Below, in pieces: positions 1 to 5,472 of a DNA stretch of 5,987 nt; positions within the stretch are counted from its first letter, which is position 1; every line of letters begins with the position of its first letter. Below the pieces are notes generated by a model. It saw only the letters and a program-made list of their open reading frames with translations. It was not told the origin of the DNA and made no database searches. The translations under genes were made by a program, and so were the position numbers. The DNA lies in the NCBI GenBank assembly GCA_030151845.1, contig JASLCM010000089.1, positions 1 to 5,987 on the forward strand, read 5' to 3'. Source of the stretch: Bacteroides sp. (lineage in GTDB: Bacteria > Bacteroidota > Bacteroidia > Bacteroidales > Bacteroidaceae).

Positions 1-1
1 T

Positions 2-583
2 GAGGGAACTTTTAAAGCAGGAGAGGGGACCAACCCTTTTTGTGGAACAGTTAATAAACTACACAAAGAGAAGGAGATTCGCATAGAGACCATTCTACCC
101 GCGTATTTGAAGGGAAAAGTTCTCGCAGCCTTACTAAAGAGTCATCCGTATGAAGAGCCCGCTTTTGATCTTTATGCATTAGAAAACAGCTGGAACAGAG
201 CAGGAGCAGGAGTTGTTGGAGATTTGGAAATCCCTATGCCCGAAAAAGAGTTCCTACTCAAAATAAAAGAGCTCTTTAACGTTGGTTGCATTAAGCACGG
301 TGAGCTTCGAGGAAGAGAGATTAAGCGTGTTGCACTTTGTGGCGGATCAGGCTCTTTCTTAATTCCAGCAGCTATTGGGAACCAAGCCGATGTCTTCTTA
401 ACCGGAGACATCAAGTACCACGATTACTTTGGTAAAGAGGAAGATATCCTATTAGCCGACATCGGACACTACGAAAGTGAACAATATACAAAAGAGCTAT
501 TTTATAGCATAATACAGGATTTATTTCCTAATTTTGCAGTCCAAATAAGTAAAGTCAATACAAATCCTATAAAATATTTATAA
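2..583 (+). CDS. Nif3-like dinuclear metal centre protein (YqfO type), 5' end missing
   Basis: Partial gene: the frame is open from the left edge (first complete codon at base 2), giving 193 residues up to the TAA at 581-583. The TTG at 107 is an internal Leu codon, not a start. Residues 1-15 contain GEGTNPFCG, followed by a segment (IRIETILP, then HPYEEPAFDLY, about residues 26-60) that matches the CutA1/PII-like domain inserted in the longer YqfO-type Nif3 proteins. The C-terminal half carries GGSGS, LTGDIKYHDYF and GHYESEQ. In this family the His and Glu of GHYxSE (H156 and E160 of this fragment) help bind the two metal ions. From family knowledge the protein is a cytosolic toroidal hexamer of about 360 residues, so nearly half is missing here. 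The biochemical role is unsettled; the label GTP cyclohydrolase 1 type 2 homolog is not well supported. It is probably co-transcribed with the zinc-ribbon gene 4 bp downstream. Confidence 0.93.
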   Translation, partial: EGTFKAGEGTNPFCGTVNKLHKEKEIRIETILPAYLKGKVLAALLKSHPYEEPAFDLYALENSWNRAGAGVVGDLEIPMPEKEFLLKIKELFNVGCIKHGELRGREIKRVALCGGSGSFLIPAAIGNQADVFLTGDIKYHDYFGKEEDILLADIGHYESEQYTKELFYSIIQDLFPNFAVQISKVNTNPIKYL

Positions 584-587
584 GTAA

Positions 588-1412
588 ATGGCCAAAGAAA
601 CTAAAAACGGATCCACAGAGTTGACAGTTGAAGAGAGATTAGAGACTCTTTACAGTCTACAAACTAAACTTTCTGAGATTGATAAGATTAAGACACTAAG
701 AGGAGAACTGCCTCTAGAAGTTCAAGACTTGGAAGATGAAGTGGCTGGATTGAATACCCGTATCGAAAAGATTAAAAACGATATGGATGAGTTTAAATCG
801 GAGATCTCAGCACATAAAACTAAGATCGAAGAGTCTAAAACTCTCATCGAAAAATACACCGAACAACAAAACAACGTTAGAAATAACAAGGAGTACGACT
901 TCTTAACAAAAGAGATCGAATTCCAGAACTTAGAGATTCAATTGAGTGAAAAGAGAATCAAAGAGTTCACAGCCGATTTAAAGCAAAAAGGAGAGGAGCA
1001 AGAACAAGCACAACACGACTTAGACGACAGAAGCAAAGACTTAGACGTTAAGAAAGGTGAGCTTGATGAAATCATTGCAGAGACAAAGCAAGAAGAGGAG
1101 AAACTTAGAGCTAAGGTAAAAACTTTAGAAACTAAGATTGAGCCTAGACTTCTTCACTCTTTTAAACGCATCCGTAAAAACCTTAGAAATGGTTTAGGTA
1201 TCGTTTACGTGGAGCGTGATGCTTGTGGAGGTTGCTTTAACAAGATTCCACCACAACGTCAACTAGACATTCGTTCTCGTAAGAAGGTTATTGTTTGTGA
1301 ATACTGTGGTCGTATTCTAATCGACCCAGAACTAGCTGGAGTTGAGATCGAACAACCAGAGACCGAAAAGAAAAAGAAGAGAACAACGAAACGCAAAACT
1401 ACTAAAAAATAG
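588..1412 (+). CDS. Coiled-coil protein with C-terminal C4 zinc ribbon (COG1579 family)
   Basis: 274 residues. The start is the ATG 4 bp after the Nif3-family stop; the gap (gtaa) has no Shine-Dalgarno site, as usual in Bacteroidota. Residues about 15-190 are almost entirely charged heptad-like sequence rich in Glu, Lys, Gln and Leu, predicting a long antiparallel coiled-coil hairpin. Residues 213-240 form the zinc ribbon: CGGC (C213, C216) and CEYC (C237, C240), with NKIPPQ between, characteristic of the zf-RING_7 domain. The tail (about 261-274) is nearly all Lys, Arg and Thr, suggesting nucleic-acid contact; this is inference. Characterised relatives are H. pylori HP0958/FlgZ (flagellar regulation, RNA binding) and Chlamydia CT398. 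The role in Bacteroidota is unknown. The short gap to the Nif3-family gene suggests one transcript, ending at the terminator that follows. Confidence 0.93.
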   Translation: MAKETKNGSTELTVEERLETLYSLQTKLSEIDKIKTLRGELPLEVQDLEDEVAGLNTRIEKIKNDMDEFKSEISAHKTKIEESKTLIEKYTEQQNNVRNNKEYDFLTKEIEFQNLEIQLSEKRIKEFTADLKQKGEEQEQAQHDLDDRSKDLDVKKGELDEIIAETKQEEEKLRAKVKTLETKIEPRLLHSFKRIRKNLRNGLGIVYVERDACGGCFNKIPPQRQLDIRSRKKVIVCEYCGRILIDPELAGVEIEQPETEKKKKRTTKRKTTKK

Positions 1413-1434
1413 TACTTTTATAGTACCTTGAAAG

Positions 1435-1467
1435 AAGGGGATAGCTGAAGAGCTCTCCCCTTTTTTT
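1435..1467 (+). terminator. Rho-independent terminator of the Nif3/zinc-ribbon operon
   Basis: GGGGATAGCT (1437-1446) pairs with AGCTCTCCCC (1451-1460) around the loop GAAG, with a single T-C mismatch. A further A-T pairs at the base extend the stem to 1435-1462. Seven T follow directly (1461-1467). It lies 22 bp after the zinc-ribbon stop codon, so it closes that transcription unit on the plus strand. Confidence 0.9.
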
Positions 1468-1475
1468 GTTTTAAT

Positions 1476-1592
1476 TGTGTCTCGTCCTGGAATAGCATTA
1501 CAGTAAAAAAGATTCAAAGCGTGAAGCGTACTCAAGAGGATTATAATCTGCCTTTCAAGAATGAGTCTTTTAACCGATATAAAAGCTCGTAA
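1476..1592 (+). mobile_element. Possible remnant of an IS3-type insertion sequence (left end plus OrfA N-terminus)
   Basis: Directly after the terminator, TGTGTCTCGTCCTGGAATAG (1476-1495) begins with TG and resembles the terminal inverted repeats of IS3-family elements in Bacteroidota. From 1521 one frame reads VKRTQEDYNLPFK and then NESFNRYKSS before a TAA at 1590. The first 13 residues resemble the start of IS3-type OrfA proteins (KRTQxDYxLxFK); the rest does not. No helix-turn-helix, OrfB or matching right end was seen. If correct, this is a heavily deleted copy or a scrap. The match is from memory of the family pattern and was not tested by search. Confidence 0.35.
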
Positions 1593-1734
1593 TGTTGAGG
1601 ATATTTACAGCCACTGACCATTAAAACAGAATTTCAAATATACCATACGTACTCTCTTCCCTGAATCTAAGACTGATGAAACCTGTGCAATAGATCAAAT
1701 CGGAAAGGCTTGTAGATACATTTTAAAAGGATAA
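1561..1734 (+). pseudogene. Unrecognised short frame interrupted by one in-frame TGA
   Basis: From ATG 1561 the frame reads MSLLTDIKARNVEDIYSH, meets TGA at 1615-1617, then continues for 38 codons (PLKQNFKYTIRTLF, then ESKTDETCAIDQIGKACRY and so on) to TAA at 1732-1734. Its composition looks protein-like, and a single TGG-to-TGA change would restore a 57-residue product (SHWPLK). I do not recognise the family. It overlaps the end of the possible OrfA scrap in a different frame, so it may be part of the same decayed element or of another lost gene. Chance openness over this length cannot be excluded. Confidence 0.25.
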
Positions 1735-1808
1735 GAAAGTATGTACAATGAATAACCCCAATAGCATTCAACTCAGCACAAAAAACTAAAAGCACTAAAA
1801 CATCCTTT

Positions 1809-1848
1809 CAAAAAAATGGCCTACTGCAAAATTTGCAAATAGGCCATT
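1809..1848 (-). terminator. Rho-independent terminator of nagA
   Basis: AATGGCCTA (1815-1823) and TAGGCCATT (1840-1848) form a perfect 9-bp stem. Inside it TGCAAA (1825-1830) and TTTGCA (1832-1837) can extend the pairing. Read on the minus strand, the stem is followed by a T-run (plus-strand A at 1810-1816). It begins 33 bp past the nagA stop codon. Confidence 0.85.
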
Positions 1849-1880
1849 GTCTAACTATTTATAAACTAAACGCTTAAACT

Positions 1881-3053
1881 TTAAGCCTTAAATACTAGTT
1901 TTCCCTCAACCCAGGTAGATTGAATATTTATCTCCTCATCGAAACAGATAATGTCTGCATCATACCCTGGAATTAAAGACCCTTTGGTTTTATCAATACC
2001 CATAATCTTAGCAGGAGTAGCAGAACACATCTTAATTACATCTTCAAGAGGAAGTCCAGCTTGCAGGCAAGTTCTAATGAGCTGATCAAACGTAGCAATA
2101 CTTCCAGCTAGCGTATGTCCATCCATCAATTTACAAACCCCCTCAATTACTTGTTTATAACCATCGTTATACTCCTCTGGGTTTTTCATTCCTGCAGGAT
2201 CCATCGAATCGGTTATTAAAGCCATATGATCGGCTCCCTTTTTTTGATAAATATGCTTAATTATAGTAAGAGGAATATGAATACCATCGGTTATCACCTC
2301 TACATCCAAATCGGGAATAGCAAAAACACTTTCGATTGTACCTTCACGCTTATATCCATTGTGCGTGTGTACACCAATCATCGCATTGTAGAAGTGAGTA
2401 GCCAAACAAACCCCATGGTTGTAAGCCCTCTCAACCTCTGGATAACAAGACTCTGTATGCCCAAGTGATAATACAACACCACGCGAGCGAGCATAATCGG
2501 CAAATTCCATAGCACCAGGAAGCTCAGGAGCAAAAGTCCACCGTTTAATACAATCGGTATAAGCCAATAGCTCTTTGTACTCCTCTTCATCTGGATTTTT
2601 AATGTATTGTGGAGGGAGAGCCCCTTTCTTAGAGCGGTTAATGTAATTCCCCTCCAAGTGAAGCCCTAAAATTCGAGCACAATTAAACTCTTTTCGTTGA
2701 GCATCGTATGCTGCAAAGGTGTCGAAGCATTTTTTAAATTGAGAGGTTGGGTTGGCCTCCAAAGTGGCGTATAGCGCAGTAGTTCCATGCTCGGCGTGGG
2801 CTTGAGCTGCAGTAACATATGCCTCTACACTGTTCTCTGTAAAGTTGTAAGCACCTCCACCATGAACGTGAATATCGATGCAACCAGGAGCTGCATACTT
2901 CCCTTTTAAATCGATGATGTGGGTACCTGCAGGGGTAGAGGTCTCTGCCCCAATTTCTAAGATTTGTTCGTTACAAAAAAGAATACTCCATCCTTTTTTA
3001 ATTCCAGAAGGAGTAATTACTCTTCCATTCGTAAGTTTTGTGTATTGTTTCAT
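1881..3053 (-). CDS. nagA: N-acetylglucosamine-6-phosphate deacetylase
   Basis: 390 residues, normal length for the family. The enzyme removes the acetyl group from GlcNAc-6-phosphate to give GlcN-6-phosphate and acetate, a cytosolic step of amino-sugar catabolism and cell-wall recycling. It is an amidohydrolase-superfamily TIM barrel flanked by a small beta domain formed by both termini. Visible motifs: DIHVHGGG with H62 and H64 (metal pair), HLEGNYIN with E134, LGHTES with H199, THFYNAM with H220, a VITDGIH segment (254-259) and the catalytic Asp in LITDSMDPAG (D282). The HxH pair is present, as in the B. subtilis-type two-metal enzymes and unlike E. coli NagA. The ATG at 3053 has no upstream in-frame alternative of note and fits the family N-terminus (beta domain beginning LTNGRVITP). 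It is transcribed alone here: no nagB is adjacent. A candidate promoter lies at 3106-3113, and it ends at its own terminator. Confidence 0.97.
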   Translation of the reverse strand: MKQYTKLTNGRVITPSGIKKGWSILFCNEQILEIGAETSTPAGTHIIDLKGKYAAPGCIDIHVHGGGAYNFTENSVEAYVTAAQAHAEHGTTALYATLEANPTSQFKKCFDTFAAYDAQRKEFNCARILGLHLEGNYINRSKKGALPPQYIKNPDEEEYKELLAYTDCIKRWTFAPELPGAMEFADYARSRGVVLSLGHTESCYPEVERAYNHGVCLATHFYNAMIGVHTHNGYKREGTIESVFAIPDLDVEVITDGIHIPLTIIKHIYQKKGADHMALITDSMDPAGMKNPEEYNDGYKQVIEGVCKLMDGHTLAGSIATFDQLIRTCLQAGLPLEDVIKMCSATPAKIMGIDKTKGSLIPGYDADIICFDEEINIQSTWVEGKLVFKA

Positions 3054-3064
3054 TTTTTTGGTTA

Positions 3065-3082
3065 TACCTAAGATTACCTAAG
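3065..3082 (-). repeat. Two direct repeats TACCTAAG, 10-bp period, in the nagA leader
   Basis: TACCTAAG occurs at 3065-3072 and again at 3075-3082, exactly one helical turn apart. The repeat lies 12-29 bp upstream of the nagA ATG and just downstream of the candidate promoter, where a repressor site would be effective. Operator function is inference. Confidence 0.4.
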
Positions 3083-3105
3083 TGTTTGTTCTTTGTAAGA
3101 AATGT

Positions 3106-3113
3106 TAAAGGTA
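3106..3113 (-). promoter_or_regulatory. Candidate nagA promoter, -7 box TACCTTTA
   Basis: On the minus strand TACCTTTA matches the Bacteroides TAnnTTTG -7 consensus except for the last base. A TTTA lies 21 bp upstream where TTTG is expected. It would give a leader of about 45 nt. Weak match; the core motifs are only partly satisfied. Confidence 0.35.
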
Positions 3114-3346
3114 CCACATACTATCCATTTTTGATAAAAGGCCGATTCTTTTTTAATATTTTTAATCATAGTAAACGAGGATAATTAAATCCTGTTCTTA
3201 TCTATCTGCTCCAGAAGGAGTCAGAGCGGGATTATGACCCAATTGGAGCGGAGAAACAAAAAAAGCTTTTAAGACTATTAACAAACCTTTAACATCGGGA
3301 GATAAAGAGGAGAAAACCAAGTTTTTTCTTAAAAAGAGCTGAGTGT

Positions 3347-3381
3347 AACCTTTTTCTCACTATATTGCTTAACTAATTACA
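3347..3381 (+). promoter_or_regulatory. Upstream block of the thioredoxin lipoprotein, shared with the second lipoprotein
   Basis: AACCT, a pyrimidine run, TATATTGC (3361-3368) and CTAATTACA (3373-3381) recur in the same order at 4692-4725 upstream of the second lipoprotein gene. TATATTGC is a partial match to the Bacteroides -7 box, but no good TTTG was found at the right distance upstream. It starts 99 bp before the ATG. Confidence 0.4.
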
Positions 3382-3445
3382 TTTTGTTTCCACTTGTAGA
3401 GGAATCAAAGAGATTATTAATAACAATTACATTAAACATTCATTT

Positions 3446-4537
3446 ATGAAATTTAAATTTACATTATCCGTGTTAGCTGGCGCGCTTGCATTAGCTAGTT
3501 GTACCTCTGGAGGTTACAAAATTGAAGGAACAGCTGGGAGCGACCTAGATGGTAAGCAGGTGAAGCTTATTGCACAACTGGATAATACTCCGTTAGATAG
3601 CACCCTTGTAAAAGATGGAAAATTTGCTTTCGAAGGAAAACAAGACACTGCAAAGTTAGCAGTTGTATACATCGAAGTAGAGGGACAGATGCCTCCATTT
3701 GCCTCTTTTGTATTGGAGAACGAGAAATTAAACATCGACCTTACAAAAGACCCCAAACAAGCTGAAGGAGGAAAGCTAAACGTAGCTTTTAATCAGTTCA
3801 ATGAGGAGGCTAGAGTGATGCAAGAAGAGCAGATGCAAGAATTTCAAAAACTACAAGAAACAGTAGAGGGAGAGGAGTTAAGAGCAGCAAGTATGAAGCT
3901 ACAAGAGGATACCTTTATGCCTCAATACAAAGCATTCTTCCTTAAACACTACAACGCAAACAAAGGAAATGAAATTGGAACATTTGCACTCATCAACTAT
4001 AGCCAAGTAGCATCTGCTGAAGAGACTGCAAGCTTAATTAAAGAGGCTTCTCCAGTTGTTTTAGCGCATCCTGAAGTGGCAAAGATACAAAATAGAATAG
4101 ATGCACTACTTAGCACAGCAGTTGGTAGCCCATTCAAAGACTTTACCATTAAGAGTGAAGAGTTAGGAACAGAGGTTTCTTTATCAGACTATGTAGGTAA
4201 AGGAAAGTATGTACTGGTAGATTTCTGGGCAAGCTGGTGTGGTCCTTGTCGTGCAGAGATTCCTACACTAGAGAAAGTACACAAAGCTTATGCTGGAGAC
4301 AACTTCGAAGTATTAGGTGTAGCTGTATGGGACAAGCTTAAAGAGAGTCAGAAAGCTGTAGAAGAGCTAAACATGGTTTGGCCACAAATTCTAGATGCAC
4401 AAAGTATTCCAACCGACCTATACGGTATAGCTGGTATTCCACAAGTAATGCTATTCGACCCAGAAGGGAAAATCGTAGCAAAAGATCTTCGTGGTGAAGC
4501 GATGATAGAAAAAGTAAAAGAGGTATTGGGTAAATAA
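3446..4537 (+). CDS. DUF4369 and TlpA-type thioredoxin-domain lipoprotein
   Basis: 363 residues. A signal peptide (MKFKF, then a hydrophobic stretch to residue 18) ends in the lipobox LASC, with C19 as the predicted lipidated Cys. The following TSGG is not the acidic surface-export signal of Bacteroidota lipoproteins, so an inner-face, periplasmic position is likely. Residues about 24-115 form a DUF4369-like beta domain (YKIEGTAGSDLDGKQVKL, later FVLENEKLNIDL). Residues about 116-225 are a helical linker. Residues about 227-363 are an AhpC/TSA-Redoxin-type thioredoxin fold: DFWASWCGPCR with active-site C265 and C268 and the cis-Pro in GIPQ (P332). It probably reduces or exchanges disulfides in the periplasm, as in the TlpA/ResA group; the substrate cannot be told. 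It is flanked by a long leader and a strong hairpin, so it is likely monocistronic. The next gene is a collinear paralogue lacking the thioredoxin part. Confidence 0.95.
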   Translation: MKFKFTLSVLAGALALASCTSGGYKIEGTAGSDLDGKQVKLIAQLDNTPLDSTLVKDGKFAFEGKQDTAKLAVVYIEVEGQMPPFASFVLENEKLNIDLTKDPKQAEGGKLNVAFNQFNEEARVMQEEQMQEFQKLQETVEGEELRAASMKLQEDTFMPQYKAFFLKHYNANKGNEIGTFALINYSQVASAEETASLIKEASPVVLAHPEVAKIQNRIDALLSTAVGSPFKDFTIKSEELGTEVSLSDYVGKGKYVLVDFWASWCGPCRAEIPTLEKVHKAYAGDNFEVLGVAVWDKLKESQKAVEELNMVWPQILDAQSIPTDLYGIAGIPQVMLFDPEGKIVAKDLRGEAMIEKVKEVLGK

Positions 4538-4561
4538 GAACTCTATCCTTTTTAAATAAAC

Positions 4562-4599
4562 AAAGGGTCCCTACCGCTGGTAGGGACCCTTTCTATTTT
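4562..4599 (+). terminator. Strong hairpin terminator after the thioredoxin lipoprotein
   Basis: AAAGGGTCCCTACC (4562-4575) and GGTAGGGACCCTTT (4579-4592) form a perfect 14-bp stem with the three-base loop GCT, followed by the T-rich CTATTTT. It starts 24 bp after the stop. The base of the stem is A-rich on one side and T-rich on the other, so it could work in both directions. Confidence 0.9.
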
Positions 4600-4691
4600 A
4601 GAATTTTAAAGGACTGTTCTATAATGAGATATATCTAGAATTCAAAACAAATCCACCCGATTAATATTTTATTAACTAAATTTTTTATAAA

Positions 4692-4725
4692 AACCTATTT
4701 TTTTCTTATCTTGCAGCTAGTTACA
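4692..4725 (+). promoter_or_regulatory. Candidate promoter/leader block of the second lipoprotein
   Basis: AACCTA, a T-rich run, TATCTTGC (4707-4714) and CTAGTTACA (4717-4725) repeat the order seen at 3347-3381. TATCTTGC partly fits the Bacteroides -7 box, with T-rich sequence about 20 bp upstream (4681-4686) in place of TTTG. A start near 4720 would give a leader of about 145 nt containing the hairpin. Confidence 0.35.
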
Positions 4726-4752
4726 AGATATCATAGGCAGAGCAATTTGTTT

Positions 4753-4791
4753 ATGGAATTAAATAACAACTTACGAAAACTACGTTTCTAA
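4753..4791 (+). other. 12-codon frame in the leader (possible leader peptide)
   Basis: ATG at 4753 encodes MELNNNLRKLRF and stops at TAA 4789-4791, three bases before the terminator-like hairpin begins. The placement is like that of an attenuator leader peptide, but there is no run of one amino acid beyond three Asn, and similar sequence in the first lipoprotein's leader lacks the ATG. It may be incidental. Confidence 0.2.
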
Positions 4792-4793
4792 TC

Positions 4794-4845
4794 AAAGATC
4801 CCTCCTGTTTACAGTATAAAAGGTGTAACCTAGGGGGGATTTTTG
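4794..4845 (+). terminator. Terminator-like hairpin (possible attenuator) upstream of the second lipoprotein
   Basis: ATCCCTCC (4798-4805) pairs with GGGGGGAT (4833-4840) with one G-T wobble. AAAG before it can pair with the T-run after it, and GTTTACA (4807-4813) pairs with TGTAAC (4824-4829) higher in the stem with one bulge. Five T follow the G-rich arm (4840-4844). It ends 22 bp before the ATG, so it must be read through or prevented for the gene to be expressed from an upstream promoter. Confidence 0.65.
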
Positions 4846-4866
4846 TTAGCTTTAAAACAACACACT

Positions 4867-5472
4867 ATGAGAAAAGCGATAAAAATAGGGGTAGCCTCTC
4901 TTCTGCTTATCACTGCAAGCAGCTGCAGCTCCAGCTTTCAGCTAAGAGGAAGTTACCTAGACGCCAACTCCAAAGAACAAATCTGCATCCGAAAAGGAGA
5001 GAGTGAGCAAACTGCATCTTATCCCATAACCAATGGCAACTTCACCATACAAACAAGCTGTAAACAACCAGCACCCGCCACCCTCTATCTCCTTGACGAA
5101 CATGGGAAGGCCCAAAAAGAGGTCGACTTTTTCATTGAAAAGGGAGAGTTAAGTGTCGATCTTAATGAAGAAACCCCTATGGTGAAAGGGGGAAGATTAA
5201 ACAAAGAGAAAGTTCGATTTGAGAAGGAGGTTGCTCTTCTATACCAAAAGTTCGAGAAAGAGATTCTATCTCTAGTAGATCAGAACATAGGCAAAGAGGA
5301 GATAGAGGAAGCCATTCAAAAAGAGGCTATTCAGGTAATTGACTCCAATGTAGCAATCATAGAGAGGTATAAAAAAAGGAATCAGAAAAACATCTTTGGT
5401 GCAGAGTTAGAGCAATACCTATTTGCAGCTCAACTCACAAAGGAGCAACTCTTAAAAGAGCTTACTCCTTAG
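4867..5472 (+). CDS. DUF4369-like lipoprotein without a thioredoxin domain
   Basis: 201 residues from ATG 4867. The in-frame TTG at 4843 is rejected because it lies in the T-run of the hairpin and would put extra residues before a good signal peptide. MRKAIKIGVASLLLITASSC is a typical lipoprotein signal, with C20 as the predicted lipidated Cys; no acidic export signal follows it. Residues about 24-110 resemble DUF4369 (FQLRGSY, ITNGNFTI, FFIEKGELSVDL, VKGGRLN). Residues 112-201 are a charged helical region like the linker of the upstream lipoprotein: its FFIEKGELSVDL and GGRLN parts match FVLENEKLNIDL and GGKLN there. It stops where the paralogue's thioredoxin domain would begin; no CxxC is present (remaining Cys are C40 and C65). 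Predicted to be a periplasmic membrane-anchored protein of unknown function, perhaps a partner or degenerate copy of the first. It overlaps the next gene tail to tail by 11 bp. Confidence 0.85.
   Translation: MRKAIKIGVASLLLITASSCSSSFQLRGSYLDANSKEQICIRKGESEQTASYPITNGNFTIQTSCKQPAPATLYLLDEHGKAQKEVDFFIEKGELSVDLNEETPMVKGGRLNKEKVRFEKEVALLYQKFEKEILSLVDQNIGKEEIEEAIQKEAIQVIDSNVAIIERYKKRNQKNIFGAELEQYLFAAQLTKEQLLKELTP

Larger units (their letters stand above)
1468..1808. other. Intergenic stretch without an intact gene; decayed sequence
   Basis: Between two facing terminators there are about 340 bp with no convincing complete gene. The left part holds a possible insertion-sequence end and transposase scrap (1476-1592). 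The middle holds a short frame broken by a TGA (1561-1734). From 1735 to 1808 the sequence is AT-rich and I see nothing identifiable. The phrase AATAGCATT occurs at 1491-1499 and again near 1760 in the same orientation, so it does not make an inverted-repeat pair. Confidence 0.6.
3054..3445. other. Divergent intergenic region between nagA and the thioredoxin lipoprotein
   Basis: 392 bp, AT-rich, with no gene I can support. It holds a candidate nagA promoter (3106-3113, minus strand), a phased direct repeat in the nagA leader (3065-3082), a GC-rich hairpin with tRNA-3'-end-like sequence (3206-3240), and a block upstream of the lipoprotein (3347-3381) that is shared with the leader of the second lipoprotein. 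Short frames such as the 12-codon one at 3234 look like chance. Confidence 0.6.
4600..4866 (+). other. Leader and intergenic region of the second lipoprotein
   Basis: 267 bp between the terminator and the ATG at 4867. It is very AT-rich up to about 4705, then contains a block shared with the first lipoprotein's upstream region (4692-4725), a 12-codon frame (4753-4791) and a terminator-like hairpin (4794-4844). No longer coding region is supported. Confidence 0.6.

Noticed and set aside
107..583. A separate 158-residue gene starting at TTG 107
   Set aside because: The same frame is open to the left edge and encodes Nif3/YqfO-type sequence (GEGTNPFCG and so on) upstream, so the TTG is an internal Leu codon of a partial gene.
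1332..1535. Minus-strand frame of 67 codons
   Set aside because: It runs antisense through the zinc-ribbon gene's Lys-rich tail and the terminator; no recognisable protein features.
2226..2590. Frames of 70-80 codons on both strands inside nagA
   Set aside because: Shadows of the nagA reading frame, which shows all expected motifs; none has family features.
4843..4866. TTG start at 4843 for the second lipoprotein
   Set aside because: It lies in the T-run of a terminator-like hairpin, and the ATG at 4867 gives a well-formed lipoprotein signal peptide.
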